A stretch of DNA of 53,655 bases from Microbacterium sp. GTDB lineage: Bacteria; Actinomycetota; Actinomycetes; Actinomycetales; Microbacteriaceae. The DNA lies in contig NZ_JAPSHY010000020.1 in the NCBI RefSeq assembly GCF_031179285.1, positions 1,750-55,404 on the forward strand, given 5' to 3'. The translations under genes and the position numbers were made by a program. The notes beneath the pieces are model-generated. The model was not told where the DNA came from. It was given only the letters and a program-made list of their open reading frames with translations, and did not search any database. Below, one piece after another: positions 15,838-23,087 of the stretch (position 1 is the first letter of the stretch; each line of letters starts with the position of its first letter).

Positions 15838-18626
15838 GCGTTCACCTCGGTTGATTCCTGTGGCGTCCGTCGCGCGGCCGCCGGTGTCGAAAGGTCGAGC
15901 GTGCGGACGCCGGGCCAGCCGGCCTCGGCGAGCAGCAGGCGGGCGGAGGCGGGGTCGGATGCCGTCGCGAAGACGGCGAGGGGGCGTGACGACGCGGCAT
16001 CCCTCAGCATCGCCGTCGCCTGGTCACGCCGCGCGCCGCCGAACCGGTCGAGGCCGTCGATCACCACGATCTCGGACCTGCCGCGCAGCGCCTCGCCGAG
16101 TTCGATGAGGGCGGCATCCGCGTCGTCGACGAGAACGCAGCCGACGTGCGATCGCACCCACGCCGCTCGCCCCGGCAGCAGATGACCGGCGACGCGAAGG
16201 CGGCCGGCATCCGAGTGCAGGCGCCCCGCCACCGTGAGGGCGAGCGCCCTTCGCGTGCGGGTGTCACGCCCACCGGCGACGATCGCAGCGCGCGGAGCCA
16301 ACCGCAGGCTGACGTCTTCGAGCACGGGCGTGTCGTCGCCGATGGTGAGGTCGTCCGCCGCGACGATCGAGTCATCTCCCGGCCAGTCGGCGAGGTGGCG
16401 TTCGCGCTCGACCGCCTCTCCCTCGACGTCGACGCTCGGCAGGATCCTCTCGAGCCAGGTCGGGATCTGCCAGGCGCGCTCACCGAGGATCGCCATCAGC
16501 GCGGGGATCAGCGTCATCCGCACGAGGAAGGCGTCGATCGCGATACCGGCCGCGAGACCGAGGGCGATCGGCTTCAGCGACGAGTCCCCCTCCGGGACGA
16601 ACGCGACGAAGACCGCGAACATGATCAGACCGGCCGCGGTGACGACCTTGGCCGACCCGGTGAAACCGGAGCGGACCGCACGCAGCGCCGCCTCGCGGCG
16701 AGTCCTGCGGTCGACGGGCCCGGCGGAGCGGCGGATGGCGGGGTCGTGCACGAAGTCCTCGCGCATCCGCGACACCAGGAAGACCTGATAGTCCATCGCC
16801 AGCCCGAAGAGCACACCCATGAGCACGATCGGCATGAAGCTGATGATCGGCCCGACCTTCGCCACGTGCAGCGCGTCGGCGAACCAGCCCCACTCGAACA
16901 CGGCCGACACGACACCGAACGCGGCGACGATCGACAGCAGATACCCGAGAGCCGCGGTGATGGGGACCCACAGCGAACGGAAGACGATCGTCAGCAGGAT
17001 GAGCGAGAGCCCGATCACGAAGATGCCGAACGGCAGCAGCGCCGACCCGAGCTGGTCGGAGATGTCGATCGCGACCGCGGTGAAGCCGGTGACCTTCAGG
17101 TCGATGCCGAACTCGTCGAGCCACTCGTCGTGGTGCGAGCGCAGCTCGCGGACCAGATCGCTGGTGGCCGGGTCATCCGGCGCCGTCTCTGGGATGATCT
17201 GCACGATGCCGGTGTCGGCGGTCTCGTTCGGCGCGGCCAGCGCCACCTCGCGGACGCCGTCGATCTGCTCCACGGCCTCACCGAGATCTTCCATCAGCGC
17301 CAGCGGATCCGTCGACGTGACGATCGTGCCGGTGAGGATGAGCGGTCCGTTGAACCCGGGGCCGAACTCCTCGCCGACGAGGTCGTAGCTCTGACGGGCT
17401 TCCGAGGCCTTGGGCAGGACGCCCGCGTTCGGAAGCGCGAGATTGAGGCTGAGGGCGGGGACCGCGACGACGCCGAGGCCGACGATGACGGCCAGGGAGA
17501 CGAGCACCGGCCGCTTGATGACGCCACTGACCCACCGGTCGCTGAACGAGCGGCGCGGCACGCTGGCGGCTGCGCCCCTCTTCGGCGAGCGCTTGCGTCT
17601 CGGACGGCCGGCGACCCGTCCCTTCATGAAACCGAGGACCGCAGGGGTCAGGGTGACGGCGATGGCGACGGCGATGGCGACCGCGACGGATGCCGCGATC
17701 CCCATGGTCGTGAGGAACGGGATGCCAGCGAAGCCGAGGCCGATGAGGGCGATGAGGACGGTGACACCGGCGAAGACGACGGCGGAACCGGCGGTACCGA
17801 CCGCGCGTGCCGTGGATTCCTCGGGATCGACCCCCTCGCGCACCTGGTCCTGATGCCTGGCCATGATGAACAGCGCGTAGTCGATGCCGACCGCGAGCCC
17901 CAGCATGAGGGCCAGCAGCGGCGTCGTCGACGAGACGGTGGCGAAGGCTGTCGCGGCGAAGATGCCGGCCATCGAGATGCCCACGCCGAGGATCGCCGTG
18001 AGAAGGGGGAGGCCTGCCACGACGAACGACCGGAACGTGACGACGAGCACGAGCAGAGCGATCAGCAGCCCGACGGCCTCGGTGATCGTGACGCCGGGGA
18101 TCGACATGGCGAAGAGGTCGCCGCCCAGCGCGGTCTGCGACCCGTCGGGCAGCGCCCCTGCCAGGTCATCGACGACCGCGTTCAGCTCGTCCTTGGTCTC
18201 GGCGGACACATCCGTGGCCTGGCCGTCGAACTGCAGGCGCACGATCGCGGCGGTCTCGTCCTCGTTCACCATCCCCTCGACCATCTCGTCGTACGGGGAG
18301 GTGACCGCCAGCACATCGTCGAGATCGCCGAGTTCGTCGACGGCATCCTCGATGCTCTTTCGGTAGGCGTCGTCGGTGACCTGGTCGCCGTCGGCCGCGA
18401 CCACGATGAACTGAGCGTTGGTCCCGCTCACCTGCGGGAAGGAGCGCGAGAGCTGTTCGAGGCCGGCCTGTGACTCCGTCCCGGGGATCGAGAACGTGTT
18501 GTCCGTGCCCGATCCGAGCACCAGTGCGCCGGTTCCGGCGAGGCCCAGGACGAGCAGCCAGGAAGCGAGGACGCGCCACGGATGCCGGTACGACCAGCGA
18601 CCGAGCGATGACAGGAGTGTGGACAC
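15834..18626 (-). CDS. MMPL-family transporter with a degenerate ABC-like C-terminal domain
   Basis: 930 aa from GTG 18626, with GGGAGG 8 nt upstream. It is an RND/MMPL exporter with two sets of about six helices around two outside loops (GTDNTFSIPGTESQAGLEQL starts loop 1). After residue about 755 comes a soluble part resembling an ABC ATPase: TPVLEDVSLRLAPRAAIVAGG, an AGRL stretch, GRLRVAG, VGCVLVDD and a Walker B-like EIVVIDGLDRF. The Walker A lysine is missing (GGRDTRTRRA) and no LSGGQ signature is seen, so ATP hydrolysis is unlikely. Coupled with the YhgE/Pip gene and probably repressed by the divergent TetR. Confidence 0.92.
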   Translation of the reverse strand: MSTLLSSLGRWSYRHPWRVLASWLLVLGLAGTGALVLGSGTDNTFSIPGTESQAGLEQLSRSFPQVSGTNAQFIVVAADGDQVTDDAYRKSIEDAVDELGDLDDVLAVTSPYDEMVEGMVNEDETAAIVRLQFDGQATDVSAETKDELNAVVDDLAGALPDGSQTALGGDLFAMSIPGVTITEAVGLLIALLVLVVTFRSFVVAGLPLLTAILGVGISMAGIFAATAFATVSSTTPLLALMLGLAVGIDYALFIMARHQDQVREGVDPEESTARAVGTAGSAVVFAGVTVLIALIGLGFAGIPFLTTMGIAASVAVAIAVAIAVTLTPAVLGFMKGRVAGRPRRKRSPKRGAAASVPRRSFSDRWVSGVIKRPVLVSLAVIVGLGVVAVPALSLNLALPNAGVLPKASEARQSYDLVGEEFGPGFNGPLILTGTIVTSTDPLALMEDLGEAVEQIDGVREVALAAPNETADTGIVQIIPETAPDDPATSDLVRELRSHHDEWLDEFGIDLKVTGFTAVAIDISDQLGSALLPFGIFVIGLSLILLTIVFRSLWVPITAALGYLLSIVAAFGVVSAVFEWGWFADALHVAKVGPIISFMPIVLMGVLFGLAMDYQVFLVSRMREDFVHDPAIRRSAGPVDRRTRREAALRAVRSGFTGSAKVVTAAGLIMFAVFVAFVPEGDSSLKPIALGLAAGIAIDAFLVRMTLIPALMAILGERAWQIPTWLERILPSVDVEGEAVERERHLADWPGDDSIVAADDLTIGDDTPVLEDVSLRLAPRAAIVAGGRDTRTRRALALTVAGRLHSDAGRLRVAGHLLPGRAAWVRSHVGCVLVDDADAALIELGEALRGRSEIVVIDGLDRFGGARRDQATAMLRDAASSRPLAVFATASDPASARLLLAEAGWPGVRTLDLSTPAAARRTPQESTEVNA

Positions 18627-18650
18627 GCGTTCCTCCCGGGGATGTTCACT

Positions 18651-18684
18651 GGATACACAGATGTATCCGATACATAGATGTATC
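18651..18684. promoter_or_regulatory. Two tandem TetR-type operators
   Basis: GGATACAcagaTGTATCC (18651-18668) is directly followed by GATACAtagaTGTATC (18669-18684). The two palindromes have an 18-nt period and nearly the same spacer. They lie 25-58 nt upstream of the MMPL start, in the divergent region with the TetR gene. Confidence 0.75.
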
Positions 18685-18773
18685 GTATGGTGATCGACGC
18701 GCGAGAGTCTGTGTGCCGGGTGTGAGTATCACCCGACCCGGACGTGCGAGAGTGAAGGCAGGAGGTTTCGACG

Positions 18774-19397
18774 ATGACGACATCCGTGACGCGCAACCGC
18801 GAGAACACCCGCACCCGCCTTCTGGAGGCGGCGGCTCAGGTGTTCGCCGAGGTCGGTCTCGACGGGGCGACGGTCGAGGCTGTCTGCGAACGCGCTGGAT
18901 TCACGCGCGGCGCCTTCTACTCGAACTTCGAATCCAAGGACGAACTCTTCCTGACGCTCGCCGGCAGTGTGGCCGACGTCAGGGTGCGCGCGGTTCGGGC
19001 ACGTGTGGAAGAGCTGGCGGCGACGGGTGCGCTCGCCGACGGATGCGATCCGCTGGTCCTCGTGCAGCAGGTGATGGATGCCGGTGGCGACGATCGCCTC
19101 GACGTGATGCTGATGAGTGAGATCCGGCTCCGAGCGCTGCGTGATGAGCAGTTCGGAGCGGGATACCTCGCGCAGGAGCGAGAGATGGTCGCCGGCATCG
19201 CGCAGATCATCACCGACATCGTGGCGGCCGGGCACCTGGCCGTGCGTCTTCCGGCCGAGACCGCCGCCCGCATGCTGATGGTCATCTGGGAAGGCATGGC
19301 CGTCCGCGGTGCGATGGCGGGTCAGGATGCCGCCCAGCTGCGCCATGCCGGTACTGCCGAACTCGGGAACTTCGTGCAGCTGCTTCTGGAGCAGTGA
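18774..19397 (+). CDS. TetR/AcrR-family repressor
   Basis: 207 aa. The N-terminal HTH (about 10-57) reads ENTRTRLLEAAAQVFAEVG followed by the recognition area CERAGFTRGAFYSNFESKDELF, a classical TetR form. The C-terminal ligand domain is unassigned. AGGAGG lies about 10 nt before ATG 18774. It is divergent from the MMPL-YhgE operon, with two GATACA-N4-TGTATC operators between, so self-repression and repression of the exporter are likely. The ligand is presumably a substrate of the exporter. Its stop is 6 bp from the menC stop. Confidence 0.92.
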   Translation: MTTSVTRNRENTRTRLLEAAAQVFAEVGLDGATVEAVCERAGFTRGAFYSNFESKDELFLTLAGSVADVRVRAVRARVEELAATGALADGCDPLVLVQQVMDAGGDDRLDVMLMSEIRLRALRDEQFGAGYLAQEREMVAGIAQIITDIVAAGHLAVRLPAETAARMLMVIWEGMAVRGAMAGQDAAQLRHAGTAELGNFVQLLLEQ

Positions 19398-19403
19398 TCC
19401 AGG

Positions 19404-20384
19404 TCAGTCCCTCTCAGTGAGGAGCCGGTGGCAGCGCTCGAGACGCCCCAGCCACCACGAACGCCGGTCTTCGGTCGCCGCGAGCCTGTCGACGGCGTCG
19501 GCGTCCGGTGTCACGCGACCGACGGCGACGCTGCCATCACGTGGGCGGAGGTCGGCGACGTCGTCGAGGAACAGCGAGGAGGTGCCGAGTCCGCAGTCGT
19601 AATCGAGCTGTGGGAGCGCTGCGGCGAGGGCCGCGCCCTGAGACAGGCCGACGGCGGTGTCGAGGGCACTCGAGACCACCACGGGCAGTCCCGCGGCCGT
19701 CACGATCTGCAGGGCGTGAGTGATGCCACCCAGTGGCTGAGCCTTGACCACCAGGAGATCCGCCGCTCCCGCACGCGCGACGGCGAGCGGGTCTGAGGAC
19801 TTGCGGACGCTCTCGTCTGCGGCGATCGGGATGCCCATGTATTTCACGCGGGTGCGCAGTTCGGCGAGTTCCGCCACCGTGGCGCACGGTTGCTCGAGGT
19901 ACTCGAGGTCGTATTCGTTCAGCGCGTGCACGGCGTGCTCCGCCTCGTCGACGTTCCAGGCGCCGTTCGCGTCGATGCGGATGCGGCCCTCCGGGCCCAT
20001 CGCCTCGCGCACTGCGCGCACCCGGGCGACGTCATCGGCGAGGGTCTGGCCGGGCTCGGCGACCTTGACCTTCGCCGTGCGGCATCCGGGGAACCGGTCG
20101 AGGACGTCCGCCACCCGTGCCGCGTCGATCGCGGGCACCGTGGCGTTGACGCCGATCCGGTCCCGCACCGGCGCGGGCTGCGGCCGCCAGGCGAAGTCGA
20201 TGGCTGCCGCAAGCCACTCCGACGCTTCCTCGTCGTCATACTCCACGAAGGGGGAAAACTCCGCCCAGCCCTCCGGACCCTCGAACAGCAGCGCCTCGCG
20301 CGTGTCGATGCCTCGGAATCGGGTATGCATCGGGAGAGAGACGACCCAGGCCGAATCGAGGAGTTCTGCGAGCGTCGGGAGCAT
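19404..20384 (-). CDS. menC: o-Succinylbenzoate synthase (menaquinone synthesis)
   Basis: 326 aa, enolase superfamily. MenC dehydrates SHCHC to o-succinylbenzoate. Catalytic residues can be placed: KVK (Lys105/107), metal ligands Asp138 (RIDANGAW), Glu164 (YLEQPC) and Asp190 (AADES), and Lys214 (VVKAQPLGG). This is the actinobacterial MenC subtype. The minus strand carries CACAAT 6 nt before ATG 20384, a possible leaderless -10. menB and menE lie 1.7-2.7 kb away on the other strand. Confidence 0.93.
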   Translation of the reverse strand: MLPTLAELLDSAWVVSLPMHTRFRGIDTREALLFEGPEGWAEFSPFVEYDDEEASEWLAAAIDFAWRPQPAPVRDRIGVNATVPAIDAARVADVLDRFPGCRTAKVKVAEPGQTLADDVARVRAVREAMGPEGRIRIDANGAWNVDEAEHAVHALNEYDLEYLEQPCATVAELAELRTRVKYMGIPIAADESVRKSSDPLAVARAGAADLLVVKAQPLGGITHALQIVTAAGLPVVVSSALDTAVGLSQGAALAAALPQLDYDCGLGTSSLFLDDVADLRPRDGSVAVGRVTPDADAVDRLAATEDRRSWWLGRLERCHRLLTERD

Positions 20385-20436
20385 GTGCCCATTGTGCCCT
20401 CTTCGCGCCGCGCGACGGCATCCGCGCCGCCGGTCG

Positions 20437-20544
20437 GTTCACAACTCCGCAGAAATCTTCGCGCGGCTCCGAGTCCGGTCTGCGAGGCCCCGTGATCTCG
20501 CCGGTTCCGGCAGCTACCGCGCACGATTCTGAGGAGTTGTGAAC
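20437..20544. repeat. 108-bp element with 20-bp terminal inverted repeats
   Basis: GTTCACAACTCC (20437-20448) matches the inverse of 20533-20544 perfectly, and the match extends inward (CAGAAATC against GATTCTGA) with one mismatch and one indel. GCGCGG/CCGCGC (20461-20466 with 20517-20522) continues the stem. The size and shape suit a small MITE/REP-like element or a structured RNA. No clear target-site duplication is seen. Confidence 0.6.
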
Positions 20545-20620
20545 ACGTGCCGCCGTCTCGTCAGGTGTGGGTGTCGGCGTGAAGCGGTAGGCGGATCTTG
20601 CCTCACCCATGCACGTGTGG

Positions 20621-20650
20621 TTGACAATGGTGTGTTACACACAGTAATGT
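20621..20650 (+). promoter_or_regulatory. padR promoter with embedded operator palindrome
   Basis: TTGACA (20621-20626), an 18-bp spacer and TAATGT (20645-20650) form a consensus-like promoter. A perfect GTGTGT-T-ACACAC palindrome (20630-20642) fills the spacer, so a bound repressor would block polymerase. The predicted start of transcription falls at the ATG at 20658. Confidence 0.7.
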
Positions 20651-20657
20651 GAACGAC

Positions 20658-20990
20658 ATGAACGAGATCCTCGATACGCACCTGCAGGAGTTGCGCCGCG
20701 GCACGATCGTGCTGGCCTGTCTGCAGCTGCTGCGCACGCCGGGGTACGGCTACGGGCTGCTCGAACAGCTGGAACAGCGGGGGTTCGCGACCGATGCGAA
20801 CACCCTCTACCCGCTGCTGCGGCGGCTCGAGAAGCAGGAGTACCTCACGAGCGAGTGGAACACCGACGAGGCACGGCCTCGCAAGTTCTACCGCACCTCG
20901 GTCGCCGGCATCCGCCTCGCCGACACCCTCACCCAGGAATGGCTCGCCCTCACCGACGCCATCGCCTCGCTGACCGATCAGGAGCACTGA
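20658..20990 (+). CDS. PadR-family regulator
   Basis: 110 aa from ATG 20658; GTG 20649 is in frame but lies inside the predicted -10, so the leaderless ATG is preferred. The winged helix reads LRRGTIVLACLQLL, YGYGLLEQL, ANTLYPLLRRLEKQEYL and PRKFYRTS, classic for PadR. It is followed after 1 nt by a HAAS-domain membrane protein gene, the usual PadR partner. It probably represses itself via the palindrome in its promoter. Confidence 0.92.
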   Translation: MNEILDTHLQELRRGTIVLACLQLLRTPGYGYGLLEQLEQRGFATDANTLYPLLRRLEKQEYLTSEWNTDEARPRKFYRTSVAGIRLADTLTQEWLALTDAIASLTDQEH

Positions 20991-20991
20991 C

Positions 20992-21978
20992 ATGTCATCC
21001 ACCCTCACCGAGCGGTACATCGCCGCCACCGTCAAGAGCCTGCCGCCGACGTCGCAGGACGACGTCCGCGCTGAACTCGAAGCCTCGATCTCCGACGCCG
21101 TCGAAGCGCGCGTGGAACAGGGGGAGACCCCGACTCAGGCCGAGCGCGCCGTGCTCACCGAACTGGGAGACCCGGCGGCCCTCGCGGCTGGCTATGCCGA
21201 CCGCCCGCTCCACCTCATCGGACCCCGCTACTACCTGGTCTGGTGGCGGCTGCTGAAACTGCTGCTCTGGATCGTGCCGGTGTGCGCGATCATCGGTGTG
21301 TCGATCGCGAAGGTCCTCGAGTTCGCCACCATCGGCGAGCTGATCGGCGCGGCCGCCGTCGCCGGAGTCATGGCGATCGTTCACACCGGCTTCTGGACGA
21401 CGCTGGTCTTCGCGATCCTCGAGCGCACCGCCACCGATCCCGGCGTGAACTGGGACGTCGATCAACTGCCCGAACCCACCGAGAACGGTGCCGGACGATC
21501 CGAGCTGATCGCATCGGCGATCTTCCTCGCGCTGGCGGCCGGCGCCATTCTGTGGGATACGCTGCGCGGGTTCGTCCGTCCCGATGGCGAGGCTCTCCCG
21601 ATCCTGAACCCGGCGCTCTGGCCCTGGTGGATGACCGCGCTGCTCGTACTCCTCGTCGCCGAGATGCTGCTGGCGATCGGCATCTACGTCGCCCGCCGTT
21701 GGACCGTCGGATTCGCGGTCATCAACACGATCCTCGCCATCGCATTCGCGGTGCCGGCGCTGTACCTGCTGGTGACCGGTCAGCTGGTGAATCCGGCCTT
21801 CGTGGAGTTCCTCGCGACCGATCACGCGGCCGAACTCGCGAACGCGAACGCGGGCGCGGCGGAGCAGGGCGGGGTGCTCCGGGTCATCGCGGTGATCTTC
21901 GGCGCCCTGATCGTCGGCATCGGCATCTGGGACATCGTCGACGGCTGGCTCAAGACCGCGAGGGCGCGCCGCGCCTGA
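20992..21978 (+). CDS. HAAS (permease prefix) domain membrane protein
   Basis: 328 aa. The N-terminal domain (about 1-70) contains DDVRAELEASISDAVEAR and AVLTELGDPAALAAGYADRP, the form of the HAAS/permease-prefix domain found with PadR regulators. About six to seven hydrophobic segments follow, with an acidic loop between the early and late sets. Such proteins are thought to be targets or partners of the PadR-controlled membrane response; no transport function is established. It is in an operon with padR and ends at the hairpin at 21991-22028. Confidence 0.85.
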   Translation: MSSTLTERYIAATVKSLPPTSQDDVRAELEASISDAVEARVEQGETPTQAERAVLTELGDPAALAAGYADRPLHLIGPRYYLVWWRLLKLLLWIVPVCAIIGVSIAKVLEFATIGELIGAAAVAGVMAIVHTGFWTTLVFAILERTATDPGVNWDVDQLPEPTENGAGRSELIASAIFLALAAGAILWDTLRGFVRPDGEALPILNPALWPWWMTALLVLLVAEMLLAIGIYVARRWTVGFAVINTILAIAFAVPALYLLVTGQLVNPAFVEFLATDHAAELANANAGAAEQGGVLRVIAVIFGALIVGIGIWDIVDGWLKTARARRA

Positions 21979-21990
21979 GCCGGCTCACCG

Positions 21991-22028
21991 CAGATGTGTC
22001 GCCCTCGAATCCGGGGGCGACACATCTG
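21991..22028 (+). terminator. Hairpin terminator after the HAAS gene
   Basis: A perfect 14-bp stem (21991-22004 with 22015-22028) with a 10-nt loop starts 12 nt past the stop. It has no T-tract. Confidence 0.75.
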
Positions 22029-22085
22029 TGTCGCGCGGATGGGCGGACCGCGGCATCCGGAACTCGCGGGCATAGGCTGGATGCC

Positions 22086-22997
22086 GTGACCAGCGCATCC
22101 GTCTCCGAGTTGTTCGACCCAGCCGAATGGGTGCTCGCGCCCGGTGCCGAGGAGTACACCGACATCACCGCGCACGTCACGCACGACGGCGGCGTCGCCC
22201 GCATCGCGTTCGACCGCCCGGAGGTGCGAAACGCGTTCCGCCCGCACACCGTCGACGAGCTGTACCGCGCGCTCGACGTGGCCCGGCAGGATCCGAAGAT
22301 CGGCGCGGTGCTGCTGACCGGCAACGGTCCGAGTCCGAAGGACGGCGGCTGGGCGTTCTGCTCCGGCGGCGACCAGCGCATCCGCGGCCGCGACGGCTAC
22401 AAGTACTCCGATGACGAGACGGTCGTCCACGACCCGGCACGGGCCGGCCGGCTGCACATCCTCGAAGTGCAGCGCCTCATCCGATTCATGCCCAAGGTCG
22501 TCATCGCCGTCATCCCAGGGTGGGCGGCCGGCGGCGGACATTCGTTGCACGTCGTCTGCGATCTGTCGATCGCGTCGGCCGAGGAAGCGCGTTTCAAGCA
22601 GACCGACGCCGACGTCGGCTCCTTCGACGCCGGATACGGGTCGGCCTACATGGCGCGCCAGACCGGGCAGAAGTTCGCGCGCGAGGTGTTCTTCCTCGCG
22701 GAGGAGTACTCCGCCCAGCGCGCCTATGAAGCCGGCGCCGTGAACCGCGTCGTGCCCCACGCGGAGCTGGAGCGCGAGGCGCTGAAGATGGCGCGCACGG
22801 TGCTCACGAAGTCGCCGACCGCGATCCGGATGCTGAAATTCGCATTCAACGCGGTCGACGACGGACTCGTCGGGCAGCAGGTGTTCGCCGGCGAGGCGAC
22901 CCGACTCGCGTACGGCACCGACGAGGCGGTCGAGGGTCGCGACTCGTTCCTCGAGAAGCGCGCGCCGGACTGGTCGTCGTTCCCCTGGCTCTACTGA
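22086..22997 (+). CDS. menB: 1,4-Dihydroxy-2-naphthoyl-CoA synthase (menaquinone)
   Basis: 303 aa from GTG 22086. Crotonase family: it cyclises o-succinylbenzoyl-CoA to DHNA-CoA. Family markers are the oxyanion-hole regions GWAFCSGGDQRIRGRDGYKY (in two shorter runs) and GWAAGGGHSLHVVCDLSIAS, the catalytic-loop Asp/Tyr region DADVGSFDAGYGSAYMARQTG, and the C-terminal RDSFLEKRAPDW. TAGGCT lies 7 nt before the GTG, so the mRNA may be leaderless. The upstream reading frame to the left is not coding. A 25-bp hairpin follows. Confidence 0.96.
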   Translation: MTSASVSELFDPAEWVLAPGAEEYTDITAHVTHDGGVARIAFDRPEVRNAFRPHTVDELYRALDVARQDPKIGAVLLTGNGPSPKDGGWAFCSGGDQRIRGRDGYKYSDDETVVHDPARAGRLHILEVQRLIRFMPKVVIAVIPGWAAGGGHSLHVVCDLSIASAEEARFKQTDADVGSFDAGYGSAYMARQTGQKFAREVFFLAEEYSAQRAYEAGAVNRVVPHAELEREALKMARTVLTKSPTAIRMLKFAFNAVDDGLVGQQVFAGEATRLAYGTDEAVEGRDSFLEKRAPDWSSFPWLY

Positions 22998-23011
22998 GAC
23001 TCCGATGACAT

Positions 23012-23068
23012 CGAGAACGCACGAACCGCCCTTCCGCGGGCCTCGGAAGGGCGGTTCGTGCGTTCTCG
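23012..23068 (+). terminator. 25-bp perfect hairpin between menB and menE
   Basis: A perfect 25-bp stem (23012-23036 with 23044-23068) closes a 7-nt loop, 14 nt after menB and only 19 nt before menE. It has no T-tract. I see no promoter between it and menE, so it may be leaky or act as an RNA-processing site. Confidence 0.8.
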
Positions 23069-23087
23069 GCGCGGCGGGTGACCGGCG

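Noticed and set aside
16146..18473. 775-codon plus-strand frame over the MMPL gene
   Set aside because: Charged, low-complexity shadow of membrane-helix codons; no domain.
20385..20648. tRNA or other structured RNA gene between menC and padR
   Set aside because: No cloverleaf or known RNA motif; only the inverted-repeat element is evident.
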